The notes beneath the pieces were generated by a model, which saw nothing but the letters and a program-made list of their open reading frames with translations, was not told where the DNA came from and did no database searches. A stretch of 64,000 bases of DNA from Campylobacter showae CSUNSWCD (GTDB lineage Bacteria; Campylobacterota; Campylobacteria; Campylobacterales; Campylobacteraceae), in the NCBI RefSeq assembly GCF_000313615.1, contig NZ_AMZQ01000009.1:62001-126000 (forward strand). The letters are read 5' to 3'. Position 1 is the first letter of the stretch, and each line of letters begins with the position of its first letter. The position numbers and the translations under genes are program-made. This document shows positions 52,612 to 61,381 of the stretch, piece by piece.

Positions 52612-52705
52612 CGGGAACCCGCGAAGCAGGGCTTTAGGGGTTTGCAAAGGGTGTCAGCCCTTGCCCGCAAAGGCGGACTTTGTTCGCCTGCGGAGTTATA
52701 AAAAG
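52612..52705 (+). repeat. Palindromic insertion element E5
   Basis: CGGGAACCCGC, GCAGGGCTTTAGGGGTTT, hairpin AAGGG/CCCTT, GGCGGACTTTGTTCGCC, GCGGAGTTATAAAAAG. Aligns over its whole length with E2 in opposite orientation. It lies just before the ribosome binding site of the protease gene. I see no flanking duplication, and its frame has no start codon, so it may be an older copy. Confidence 0.7.
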
Positions 52706-52721
52706 AAAGAAGGAGATATCG

Positions 52722-53489
52722 GTGGACGGCGTAAGAAGCAAAAACCTACTATCGCTAAATTATAAAGAAAACGAGCTCGTAAAGGTCTCGCCCGTCGGAG
52801 AGATAACGGGTCTTGACGGACGCGTATTTATGATCGACGGCGCCGCGCTACTAAAACGAATATCGTCAAACGGACTTCATATCCCGCTTGATGAAAACCA
52901 CAGCTTCGGCGGCGCGCTTGGATGGTTTGACAAAGACAGTTTCGAGCTAAGAGACGACGGGATTTACGCAAAGCTAGAGCTAAATAAAAACGGAGCGGCC
53001 CTGGTAGGCGATAAAGTTTATAGGTATTTAAGCTCGGTCTACGATACCGACGGCAGATACGTAACGGGCCTTGATAGCGTCGGTCTCGTCAATAGGCCGA
53101 ACATACTAAATAATACAATCAACTCAAAAGGAGAGAACATGAACGAACTCGAGGAGCTAAAAGCAAAATTTGAGGCCTTGCAAAAAGAGCTTGAAACGAG
53201 CAAAGCCGCAAACGAAACGCTAAAAGCGGAGCTTGCGGAAGCTAAAAAGCCCGCCGAGCAACCAAAGCAAGAAGAAAGTAAAGCAGGAAGCGAGGAAGCA
53301 AATAACGTCTCAAAGCAAATCGCCGAACTAGGCGCGAAAATAGCCAAGATGGAAGAAAATTTTAAAGGAATTTTTGGAAAGTCCGAGCTGGAGAAAAACG
53401 CAAAAGCGAACGCTTTAACGGATGAGCAAAGCAAGATAGCGCGGATGCTTGGACTTAGCGACGAAGAATATAAAGGAGGAATGAACTAA
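52722..53489 (+). CDS. Mu gpI-like protease with scaffold
   Basis: The GTG at 52722 with AAGGAGATATCG is preferred; upstream codons belong to E5. About 255 residues. The protease part (about 1-135) has GLHIPLDENHSFGGALGWF and YRYLSSVYDTDGRYVTGLDSV split over about 105-125, typical of Mu I-like head proteases. The C-terminal part is a coiled-coil scaffold that is also made separately from an internal start at 53139. Confidence 0.85.
   Translation: MDGVRSKNLLSLNYKENELVKVSPVGEITGLDGRVFMIDGAALLKRISSNGLHIPLDENHSFGGALGWFDKDSFELRDDGIYAKLELNKNGAALVGDKVYRYLSSVYDTDGRYVTGLDSVGLVNRPNILNNTINSKGENMNELEELKAKFEALQKELETSKAANETLKAELAEAKKPAEQPKQEESKAGSEEANNVSKQIAELGAKIAKMEENFKGIFGKSELEKNAKANALTDEQSKIARMLGLSDEEYKGGMN
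53139..53489 (+). CDS. Internal-start scaffold protein (Mu gpZ-like)
   Basis: An in-frame ATG at 53139 is preceded by AAAGGAGAGAAC, stronger than the site of the full-length gene. The product of about 116 residues is a Glu/Lys-rich coiled coil (ELEELKAKFEALQKELETSK). In Mu the scaffold gpZ is made the same way from within gene I. Confidence 0.7.
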   Translation: MNELEELKAKFEALQKELETSKAANETLKAELAEAKKPAEQPKQEESKAGSEEANNVSKQIAELGAKIAKMEENFKGIFGKSELEKNAKANALTDEQSKIARMLGLSDEEYKGGMN

Positions 53490-54352
53490 TGGCGCACTTT
53501 GAGGAAACGGCGATCGGCTTTAAGGCGACTTTTCAAAAAACGTTTAACAATACCAAAAGCGATGCGGACGTACTATCTATGCGTATAGAGAGCACTGATT
53601 TAAGCGAGAAGTACGTATGGCTGGGCAACTTCCCTATGATGAAAGAGTGGGTCGGAGATAGGGATGTTAAGAAATTTAAGGACTACGGATACGCTTTAGA
53701 AAACGTGCCTTACGAGGCTACGGTAGAAGTGCCGGTTAACCACCTCGAATACGATAAGGTGGGAGTGTACAAGCCCGCGATCGAACAAATGGCATTTAAC
53801 GCCAAAAAATTCGGCGCCGCTTTGACTGCAAAAATTTTGCTTAACGGCGAGGATACGACTAAGGGCAAATGCTACGACGGCAAGCCGTTTTTTAGTAACG
53901 CTCACGCCATGGGAACAAACACATACGCAAACGTAGGCACCGGAGCATTAACGCCGGACAACCTAATTGCGGCAGACGCACTGATGATGAGCATAAAAGG
54001 CGATAACGATCAAGCGCTGGGGGTAACTCCTACCCATCTAATCTGCGGCCCCAAAAATAAAAAACAAGCTATACAGGCAGTTAAAAAAGAGTATTTAGCC
54101 GGAGGGGAGAGTAATCCGACGTACCAAAGCTATGAGCTTTTGGTGTTGCCTGAAATAACAGATACCAGCTGGTATCTGATGGATCTTGGAAAACCTGTCA
54201 AACCTTTCGTACTGCAAGTGGCTAAAGACGGAGTATTTGAGTCGAGCAACGACTATAAATTTATGAAAGATAAGGCGCTGTTTGGCTGCAAAAGCTTTAT
54301 GAACGCCGGATACGCGTTGTGGCAGCTTGCATACAAGAGCAGCGGCGTTTGA
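53489..54352 (+). CDS. Mu gpT-like major head protein
   Basis: 287 residues. MRIESTDLSEKYVWLGNFPMMKEWVGDR (split over about 33-60), FGAALTAKILLNGEDTTKGKCYDGKPFFSNAH and a C-terminal KDKALFGCKSFMNAGYALWQLA match the Mu-like major capsid family. The start overlaps the protease stop by one base. RBS AAAGGAGGAATG. Confidence 0.9.
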   Translation: MAHFEETAIGFKATFQKTFNNTKSDADVLSMRIESTDLSEKYVWLGNFPMMKEWVGDRDVKKFKDYGYALENVPYEATVEVPVNHLEYDKVGVYKPAIEQMAFNAKKFGAALTAKILLNGEDTTKGKCYDGKPFFSNAHAMGTNTYANVGTGALTPDNLIAADALMMSIKGDNDQALGVTPTHLICGPKNKKQAIQAVKKEYLAGGESNPTYQSYELLVLPEITDTSWYLMDLGKPVKPFVLQVAKDGVFESSNDYKFMKDKALFGCKSFMNAGYALWQLAYKSSGV

Positions 54353-54446
54353 TAGATGCCGCTCTCAAGCCGAACAACGACTAAAAAATAAGGAGGAATC
54401 ATATTCATGGCGCACTATTGCATAGACGATTTTAGAGAGGTTAGCG

Positions 54447-54791
54447 ATGGAGATGATAGAGAAGCTACTGCAAAGAGCGAGGCAGAGCCTATACAACCAG
54501 GAGGAGATCAGCCGGCAGCTTTGCCAAACGGCGATGAACGAAGCCAGGCAGATAACGAGCAACAAGGAGATACCGGAGGCGATGCTGCTAGATCTAGCGA
54601 TGTTTCGCCTGAAACTACACCTGAAGACGGCGGAGATAGCGGATTGGGAGGTAGCTCTGGCGAAGGAGGCGATCAGGCTGGCGCAAAGCCTAAAAAGTGA
54701 GGACGGTAAGCTAGGCGTTTGTGCGCACGGGCAAAGAACGTCCGAGTTTGACGACCCGGGCGAAAAGATATGGCTTAAATTTGGAGAATAA
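54447..54791 (+). CDS. Mu gp36-like head-tail protein (N-terminus possibly frameshifted)
   Basis: 114 residues, mostly helical, with EIPEAMLLDLAMFRLKLHL and a C-terminal FDDPGEKIWLKFGE. This resembles the DUF1320/gp36 arrangement. A separate frame just upstream starts at ATG 54407 after AAGGAGG with MAHYCIDDFREV, which looks like the expected N-terminus of this family but leads into low-complexity sequence. Joining MAHYCIDDF to this frame needs a +1 shift near 54430-54440. Function is inferred from position. Confidence 0.6.
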   Translation: MEMIEKLLQRARQSLYNQEEISRQLCQTAMNEARQITSNKEIPEAMLLDLAMFRLKLHLKTAEIADWEVALAKEAIRLAQSLKSEDGKLGVCAHGQRTSEFDDPGEKIWLKFGE

Positions 54792-54794
54792 GAG

Positions 54795-55154
54795 ATGAGG
54801 CTAAGAGAAGCGATAGAAAAAATCAAAGAGATATTTCCTAAAGCTATTTGCATAAACGGCATAGAAACCATTAAGCAAAACGGTCTTTACCTGGTATTTG
54901 ACGGTTGCGAGGCCATGTCGCCCGCGATAGACTTAGCCAAATTTGCTCTCGTGCTGGCGGCAAATTCGCTCGATAGCGATAATTTTGCGGCGCTAAGAGA
55001 GCTTGAGCAAATCAGAACCGAGCTTTTTCGCTTCGGCGCTAAATACGGCAAAAACTACTATAAACAAACAAAAGCCGCAAAATTTGAAGGTAGCACCTTG
55101 TATCTATATGCGGTAATTTTTGAGATAGAAATCAACGTCGTAGAAATAGATTAA
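54795..55154 (+). CDS. Mu gp37-like tail-completion protein (DUF1834-like)
   Basis: 119 residues, starting three bases after the previous gene. N-terminal REAIEKIKEIFPKAICING and a beta-rich C-terminus (YLYAVIFEIEINVVEID). Size and position match Mu gp37. Weak sequence signal. Confidence 0.55.
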   Translation: MRLREAIEKIKEIFPKAICINGIETIKQNGLYLVFDGCEAMSPAIDLAKFALVLAANSLDSDNFAALRELEQIRTELFRFGAKYGKNYYKQTKAAKFEGSTLYLYAVIFEIEINVVEID

Positions 55155-55174
55155 ATTAAAAAAGGAGAACAAAA

Positions 55175-55843
55175 ATGGCAAATGAAAAAATAGCAAGACT
55201 AGCCACTGCAACAGTGAGCTTCGTCCCGCAAGGAAAAACAGAGGCGACCGTGCTTGGGTATCAACAAAGTGTGAGCCTAAACCGCACAGTTGAGAAAAAA
55301 GAGCTGCTTTCAAACGATGAGAGTTTGGGCGAAAGTGTCATGGAGCTTGAAACAAAGGCTGAATACACGTTCAGCACTGAGATCGGCGACATCAGCATAC
55401 CAAATTTGGCACTTTGCTTTAAGGGTCTAGTCGAAAGTGAGACGTATGCGGCAGGCGGTAAATTTTTCACTGGCAAGACCATAAAAGCAGATACCGAGCA
55501 AATCAAGATCGGTGACCCGGTGCTCAAAGATACAAAAATATACATCGCCACCGAAAACATGGCAGCAGGTAGCTTTACAGTGGATAAATGCGCTCCGCGC
55601 AACTACCCTGTAAAATTTAAAAAGATCGTGCCGCAAAAACTATCAAATTCTTTGGGAAAGATCATTGTCGATGGTAAAAACCTTGCAATCGGCAAAGCTC
55701 AAATTTTAACAATCCCGCTTGTTAATCTTAGCTTCGAGGGCGATCTGACGGTTAGCGGCTCAGACTTTGCAAAACTATCACTCAAAGGCAAAATATTGCG
55801 TGCTGCGGGCGAAGAGCTATTTACATTTATGGACGAAGAATAA
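55175..55843 (+). CDS. Phage tail protein, candidate tail tube
   Basis: 222 residues, beta-rich (ATVLGYQQSVSLNRTVEKKEL; LKGKILRAAGEELFTFMDEE at the end). It precedes a tail chaperone pair and the tape measure, which is where the major tail (tube) protein gene lies in most tailed phages. No sheath-type gene seen, so the tail type is unclear. Codon use differs from upstream genes. Confidence 0.55.
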   Translation: MANEKIARLATATVSFVPQGKTEATVLGYQQSVSLNRTVEKKELLSNDESLGESVMELETKAEYTFSTEIGDISIPNLALCFKGLVESETYAAGGKFFTGKTIKADTEQIKIGDPVLKDTKIYIATENMAAGSFTVDKCAPRNYPVKFKKIVPQKLSNSLGKIIVDGKNLAIGKAQILTIPLVNLSFEGDLTVSGSDFAKLSLKGKILRAAGEELFTFMDEE

Positions 55844-55853
55844 GGAGACAATA

Positions 55854-56318
55854 ATGAAGACTAAATTTCCATTTGAAATCAACATCGATGAGGCTAAATT
55901 TAAGCTTGAATATAGAGAGCTAAAAAAGAGCGAAGCTCGCGCTCTAAATGATGAGCTTGGCGGGCTAAAAGACACAGTGGAGACTATCAAAAACCTAGAA
56001 CGCGAGATAGCACTTCTCGAAGAAGCCAAAGAGATCAAAAAAGAGGTCGCTTCATGCCTAGAAGGCAAGGCGAAAGCAAATGCACTCCAAGATGTGCTTG
56101 GTATCATCGATGAAATTTCGACCAAACAAAAAGAGATCAAGGAAGCAGATAAATTCAAGATCGATGTCGATGAGACTGCAAAGAAGAGATTTGATCTCAC
56201 GCTAAGCGGTGAAGATGTGGAGGCTTTCAAGGCTGAGATCGAAGAAAAAGGTCTCAGCTACATCGATGTGATGCGTGCCATAGATACCGTGATCGAAAAG
56301 GAACGCTCAAAAAAGTAG
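55854..56318 (+). CDS. Tail assembly chaperone (short form)
   Basis: The ATG at 55854 follows AAGGAGAC. 154 residues, starting MKTKFPFEINIDEAKF, with a long coiled coil in the middle (about 40-95). It ends in AAAAAAG TAG, a slippery site directly at the stop. Size, coiled coil and position before the tape measure match lambda G/Mu gp41-type chaperones. Confidence 0.75.
   Translation: MKTKFPFEINIDEAKFKLEYRELKKSEARALNDELGGLKDTVETIKNLEREIALLEEAKEIKKEVASCLEGKAKANALQDVLGIIDEISTKQKEIKEADKFKIDVDETAKKRFDLTLSGEDVEAFKAEIEEKGLSYIDVMRAIDTVIEKERSKK
56309..56315 (+). other. Programmed -1 frameshift site A-AAA-AAG
   Basis: In the chaperone frame the codons are TCA AAA AAG TAG, so the heptamer A AAA AAG is in the correct phase for a -1 slip. 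After the slip reading continues GTA GAG CGC in the frame that is open to 56560. Confidence 0.75.
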
Positions 56319-56560
56319 AGCGCATCCTTGCTTGCGTGCAATCTCAAATGAGCCCAGATGAATTTGGGCTTGATTTTTATGAGACGCTCATATTGCGGGG
56401 ACTAGGTATCGCTCTAGTCGTGAGGCAGGGGCTAAACGGGGCAGTCTTTGAGTGCGATAGCCTCGTGCTACAAACCTTTTGCAAACGCTTCAAGATAGAT
56501 TTTTTATGGATGTTTGAAGTTTCAAAAAGATATGTGGCGATCATGAGCAAGCAAGATTAA
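56315..56560 (+). CDS. Tail assembly chaperone C-terminal extension (made by -1 frameshift)
   Basis: About 81 codons downstream of the slippery site, including DEFGLDFYETLILRGLG. The frame has no good ribosome binding site of its own (first start-like codon is GTG 56336), which fits production as a 235-residue fusion. Equivalent to the T part of lambda GT or Mu gp42. Confidence 0.7.
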   Translation, partial: VERILACVQSQMSPDEFGLDFYETLILRGLGIALVVRQGLNGAVFECDSLVLQTFCKRFKIDFLWMFEVSKRYVAIMSKQD

Positions 56561-56590
56561 ATTTTAATGGCAGATTAGGTAACAGGAAAA

Positions 56591-59500
56591 ATGGCAGATA
56601 ACGACGTAAAGATAACCATCACCATAAACGGCGAAACGACAGAGCTAAAAGCCGCCAAAGCTGACGTTGAAGATCTAGCCAAAAATGTCAAAAAAGCAGA
56701 TACCGCTACTGCTGGACTAAAAGACTCATTTGCCGCGCTCGCCTTAAAAATAGGCGGGGTTGCGGCTCTCACGGCTGCATTCAAAGATCTCGTAAGCACC
56801 GGCTTTGAAGCAAACAAAAGCTTTGAAAATCTCCAAATTCAGCTAACTGGTCTCATTGCCGCCAACTCCTCAAACGTAAGTTCTATGGGGCGCGTTTTAG
56901 ACGCTCATGAAAAATGGAATTTAGGTATGGCTGAAAGTGAAAAAATTCTAAATCAGCTAAACGAAACCAACGCAAAAACAAAATTTACGCTTGAAGAGAT
57001 CACCGGGGCGTTTAACATGTTTTATGCTACATCTGCCGGGCAAGGTAGCCGTGAAAAAGCGGTGCAAGCGATGGATAGTATCGCACTTGCCGCGCAAGCT
57101 GTGGGCAAAAACATCAACGATCTAACCCCTATGATGGATAGTCTAGCTACTGGCACTGTCATAGCCGCTTCCGAAATGGGCTCATTCATGAAAATAGTTG
57201 GGCTTACCAACGAAGAACTCAAAAAAGCAAATGAAAACGGGCAGGTGTATGACTATCTCATTGAAAAGCTGGCTAAATTTAAAGAGCTTAGCGGCGAAGC
57301 AGGAAATAGCTACGAAGTAGCCCTTGGTGGGGTTAAAAACGAAATCACTGAGATAGCGCGTGAGCTAACTAAGCCAATGTTTGAAACTGTCACCAAAGGC
57401 CTTAATGACTTTGGCAAACTTATAAAAGATCATAAAGATGACATCATAGAATTTGGAGAGGATGTTTTTAGATCATTTCAACTCATTGGCTCTGGCATCC
57501 TCTATATTGGCGCCACAGCTGCAAAGGTGCTCCTAGCTATCCCGACAGCTATTTTAAGCGGTTTCGATGTGCTCACTCTCATCATCGAAAACAAGATCAA
57601 CGCCGTCATCAAAAACGCACAAGAAGCATACAATAGCATAGCTTGGCTTTGGGATGGAGAGACCACATTTGGGCGCGTAAATTTTGCGACCAATATTTCA
57701 AGTGGCATTATGGAGGCGTATAAATCCGTAGAAGATACGCAAGAAAGAGCTGCACAAGCTGCAAAAGATCTATTTAATGAAATCAAAGAAAACACCCGTG
57801 CCGCCGCCAAAGAGACCAGAGCTGCCACAAAAGATGTCGGTGAGTCTTTGCAAAGCTTGCCACCAAAGATAGAGCCCGTAGCAAAAGCTGCCAAAAAAGC
57901 CTCAAAGGATATGAGCTCATACAACAACGCCTTGCGAGAAATCGCACGCCTTGGTATGAGCGAATATGAGAAAAAACTTGATGACATCGAGCATAAAGAA
58001 AAAGAGTGGCTAAAAGTTGGCATTGATAAAAAAACAGCTGCCAAAGCAAAGGCGAAGCTATTTGACATCTTAGAAACTGAGGAAGCAAATAAAGTGCTAA
58101 AAGAGCATGCAAGCTTTCTTAAAGAGCGCGAAGAGCTTGAGAAAAAATACTACGAAGCTATCGGCGAATACGAAAAAGCGTGGGCGATCGAAAGCAAAAA
58201 ATATAAAGAAGAAATCAAAAAATTAGAGCTCACGGAAGAGGACGCGAAAAAATACCTCGAAATTCAAAAGAAAAAATACTTCGAGCCTTTGACAAAGACG
58301 GCAAAAACAGCTTTTTCTGACATCAAAAACAGCTGGGCTGATACAGTATCGACGATGTCAAAGACTGTCGAGGATGGTTTCTTTGACTTTTTCATAGGAA
58401 AAACGAAAAGCCTAAAAACCGCGCTCAAAGACATCGGCACAAACCTCATGCGTGATCTCATCAGCCCTTACGCACGCACGCTAGCACAAGGGCTAGCTGG
58501 TGGCTTTGGCTCATTTTTGGGTGGTGGCTCAAATTTAGCACAGCTTGCCGCTGATCTTGGACTGAAAAAAAATGATAGCGGTGGCTTTTCAGGTCAAGTA
58601 GGCGGCACTGATGTGGAGCTTTCAAGCACAGGGCAAATTTTGCGCGGTGCTTCTGCTCTGGATAAAGGTACGACAAATTTACTCTCATCCATTTCAAACC
58701 TCAAAACAGCTTATGACACCTTTACCAAAGGCTTTGGCTCGCCGTTTTCAAGCATAGGCGGCTATCTGATGAACAACGGTTGGACAAGCTCAGGGGCGTT
58801 TTTCAATGGCATGGGTGGAGGCGTGAATTCACTCTTTGGCACAAACTCGATGCTTAGCGGCACAGCTGGACGCGGTGCAGCACAAGCGGCACTCAGTGGC
58901 TATGGCAGTCCATATTACAGCGCAGGTGCTGCTACTGGTGGTGCGCTTGTTGGCGGGGCTGTGGGATATGGTATCGGAAGTGGGCTAGATAAGATGTTTG
59001 GAGCAAACACCTATGCTCCTCAAACTGGCATGGTAGCTGGAGCTGCTGTGGGTGGATACGCTGCACTTGCTGGATCGCTTTCAGCTGTGCCAGTATGGGG
59101 CTGGATAGCGGCTGCTGTCGTGCTTGCGATCGGTGGTATGATAGGAAAAAGCAAGATTACCGACTGGGGCTACCAGGTAGGCGAAAATTTAAATCTTGGC
59201 TTGATGAAAGGGCTTGATAGCAAAGACGTCAATAACTGGAAGGAAAAAACTAAAAAAAGCTGGTTTAGCAAGAGCACCTCAAATCAAACCTCGCCGATAG
59301 ATAGCGAAACAGTGAAAATGCTATCTAGCTATGTCCGCACCACATCCACACTTTTGAAGGAATTTACTGGCGGTGATTTTACCTTGCCAGCGCGCACGTA
59401 TAATAAGCGAACCCTCATAGATGAGGGCTTTGGCGGTGCGCTCATTGCTGGGGTGATGGGGCGAAAATTTGATAAGGCTCTAAGCTTTGGAGGCAACGAA

Positions 59501-61381
59501 GGGGAGCTTGAAAAAACATACCGCTACTGGATGGAGCAGGCAAAAAAGGACAAAAAAGAGACCTATGAGCTACTTGCGGAGTATGTCGGCAAGATAAATT
59601 CAAACATCAAAGCTCTAAAACTTGAAAGTCTAAGTAGCGAGCTTGAAAAGATGAAATTTGCCAAAGACGAAGCCATAGATGCACTTAAAACGTTAAATTC
59701 TGGTTTAGGTGCGCTTGGCAACGACTTTGACTTCGTCGGTCAAGATATGGCAAAACAGATCGAAAAAGCATATCGTGAGGCTCTCAAAAGCGACTTTTCA
59801 AAAGAGAGCGTGGATCGCTATCAGGCACTTACAGAAGCCTACAAACAAGCCAAAAAAGCCCAAGATGACTACACCAAAGCTATTATCAGCTTTTCACAGC
59901 AAATCGCTCAAACCCAAAGTAGCTTTTATCAAGCCGTGGGTAGTGATACGACCATCCTTACTTTGCAAAACATCTATACAAAATTTAGAGTTCTTTCGGG
60001 CAGCCTTGCTGGCGACATTGGCAAAGATCGCCTAAATGAGGTCTCAAAGCTAGGTAGCACCGCTGATCCGAAGGTGTGGGCGGAGTATTTTTTCAGGATG
60101 AGCTACCAGCAGATGCAGGAATTTCTTTCGCAAGGCAACACCGAGCTACGCAAGGAATTTTTGAATCTGATCACCGAGCATAAGAATTTACTCACTGCAA
60201 ATGGCGGCAATGAGGTGTGGCTCAAATCCCTCACCGGACTTCAAGGAGTGATGAAGCAGATCGAAGCTTTGAAACTGGCTGAAAAAGCTCAAAGCACGCT
60301 TGAAATTCAAAAACAACAGCTCGCAAACCTCAATCTGCAAAAGAGTGCTATCGAGAAGCTAGCCAGTATGGCTACCAAGATTCGAGAAACGGTCATTGAC
60401 AATACAACAAGCCAAATCAACTATATGCTAGCTCTTCAAAGGGCACGCGAGGCATACGCAAAAGGCGAATATGACTCCAAAGCATACGACGAGCTTAATT
60501 CTGCTATCACAAAACAGCAACAATACCTAAAAGATACGTCTGCAACCTACGCCGATTATCATCACAGCATGCTAAAAATGGCAAATGAGGTCGAGGGCGT
60601 AGCAAAGGGTGCGTCGTTGCAAGATATATCTGAGCAGATCAAAAGACTTGATAAGCTTCTAAATAGTGCCAACAATAGCTATGAAAGCCAGCTTGCAGCT
60701 CTCAATGAGCAAAAGAAACAGCTAGAAATAGACGCTCAAAATCAAATCAATACGCTTTGGAAGCTTCTTGGTGAAGGAAGTCCAATAGCAGCCTATCTTC
60801 AAGCAGTCAAAGACGCCATACTCTCAGGCAAGCAAGCCCCAGCGTATGGCGGAGGCTCTATCTCAAATATCGCCACTACTGCCACCACAGCAAACGGAGC
60901 ATTGCTCACAAATCAGCTAGAAAAAGACATCAACAGTATCTACCTTTCAACCATAGGCAGAAGCGTAGAACAAGCTGGGCTTGATGCTTGGGTAGTCAAA
61001 GCAAGGGCTGAAAATCTATCAAAAGAACAGCTCAAAGCCCAAATCGAGCAAACTGCAAGAAATATCACAGGCTCAAACGACAGATCTGACTGGCTTGAAT
61101 GGAGCAAGAAAAGAGGTTACAAAGCCTTTGCGGATGGTGGTATCGTCACACGCCCGACCCGTGCTCTCATAGGAGAGGCTGGGTATGACGAAGCAGTCAT
61201 ACCACTCAAAGACGGACGTGGTGTAAAAGTAGATATGGATGGAGCGATAGGAGCGCTTGCAGCAATAACAGAACGTATCGAAAAACTCGTAACAAATATC
61301 GAGAGAAATTTAAGGGAGGTAAATATGAGGCAAAGAGAGTCAAACGACAACGGAGCGCAGCTCGTGAGGGTGGTGTCATGA
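56591..61381 (+). CDS. Tail tape measure protein
   Basis: 1596 residues. Coiled coil at the N-terminus, hydrophobic stretches near 235-260 (SGILYIGATAAKVLLAIPTA) and 740-860 (glycine- and alanine-rich, VPVWGWIAAAVVLAIGGMIG), long helical middle and a Lys/Glu-rich section. The C-terminus has the motif FADGGIVTRPTRALIGEAGYDEAVIPL, split over about 1530-1556, common to tape measures. Length implies a tail of roughly 240 nm at 0.15 nm per residue. Confidence 0.92.
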   Translation: MADNDVKITITINGETTELKAAKADVEDLAKNVKKADTATAGLKDSFAALALKIGGVAALTAAFKDLVSTGFEANKSFENLQIQLTGLIAANSSNVSSMGRVLDAHEKWNLGMAESEKILNQLNETNAKTKFTLEEITGAFNMFYATSAGQGSREKAVQAMDSIALAAQAVGKNINDLTPMMDSLATGTVIAASEMGSFMKIVGLTNEELKKANENGQVYDYLIEKLAKFKELSGEAGNSYEVALGGVKNEITEIARELTKPMFETVTKGLNDFGKLIKDHKDDIIEFGEDVFRSFQLIGSGILYIGATAAKVLLAIPTAILSGFDVLTLIIENKINAVIKNAQEAYNSIAWLWDGETTFGRVNFATNISSGIMEAYKSVEDTQERAAQAAKDLFNEIKENTRAAAKETRAATKDVGESLQSLPPKIEPVAKAAKKASKDMSSYNNALREIARLGMSEYEKKLDDIEHKEKEWLKVGIDKKTAAKAKAKLFDILETEEANKVLKEHASFLKEREELEKKYYEAIGEYEKAWAIESKKYKEEIKKLELTEEDAKKYLEIQKKKYFEPLTKTAKTAFSDIKNSWADTVSTMSKTVEDGFFDFFIGKTKSLKTALKDIGTNLMRDLISPYARTLAQGLAGGFGSFLGGGSNLAQLAADLGLKKNDSGGFSGQVGGTDVELSSTGQILRGASALDKGTTNLLSSISNLKTAYDTFTKGFGSPFSSIGGYLMNNGWTSSGAFFNGMGGGVNSLFGTNSMLSGTAGRGAAQAALSGYGSPYYSAGAATGGALVGGAVGYGIGSGLDKMFGANTYAPQTGMVAGAAVGGYAALAGSLSAVPVWGWIAAAVVLAIGGMIGKSKITDWGYQVGENLNLGLMKGLDSKDVNNWKEKTKKSWFSKSTSNQTSPIDSETVKMLSSYVRTTSTLLKEFTGGDFTLPARTYNKRTLIDEGFGGALIAGVMGRKFDKALSFGGNEGELEKTYRYWMEQAKKDKKETYELLAEYVGKINSNIKALKLESLSSELEKMKFAKDEAIDALKTLNSGLGALGNDFDFVGQDMAKQIEKAYREALKSDFSKESVDRYQALTEAYKQAKKAQDDYTKAIISFSQQIAQTQSSFYQAVGSDTTILTLQNIYTKFRVLSGSLAGDIGKDRLNEVSKLGSTADPKVWAEYFFRMSYQQMQEFLSQGNTELRKEFLNLITEHKNLLTANGGNEVWLKSLTGLQGVMKQIEALKLAEKAQSTLEIQKQQLANLNLQKSAIEKLASMATKIRETVIDNTTSQINYMLALQRAREAYAKGEYDSKAYDELNSAITKQQQYLKDTSATYADYHHSMLKMANEVEGVAKGASLQDISEQIKRLDKLLNSANNSYESQLAALNEQKKQLEIDAQNQINTLWKLLGEGSPIAAYLQAVKDAILSGKQAPAYGGGSISNIATTATTANGALLTNQLEKDINSIYLSTIGRSVEQAGLDAWVVKARAENLSKEQLKAQIEQTARNITGSNDRSDWLEWSKKRGYKAFADGGIVTRPTRALIGEAGYDEAVIPLKDGRGVKVDMDGAIGALAAITERIEKLVTNIERNLREVNMRQRESNDNGAQLVRVVS

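Noticed and set aside
45088-52705. Diversity-generating retroelement or group II intron as explanation of the elements
   Set aside because: No reverse transcriptase, no adenine-biased variable repeat and no intron-type domains; the elements are short and hairpin-based.
54407-54700. 97-codon Gly/Asp-rich frame
   Set aside because: Only its first dozen residues look natural; the rest is the low-complexity reading of the 54447 gene.
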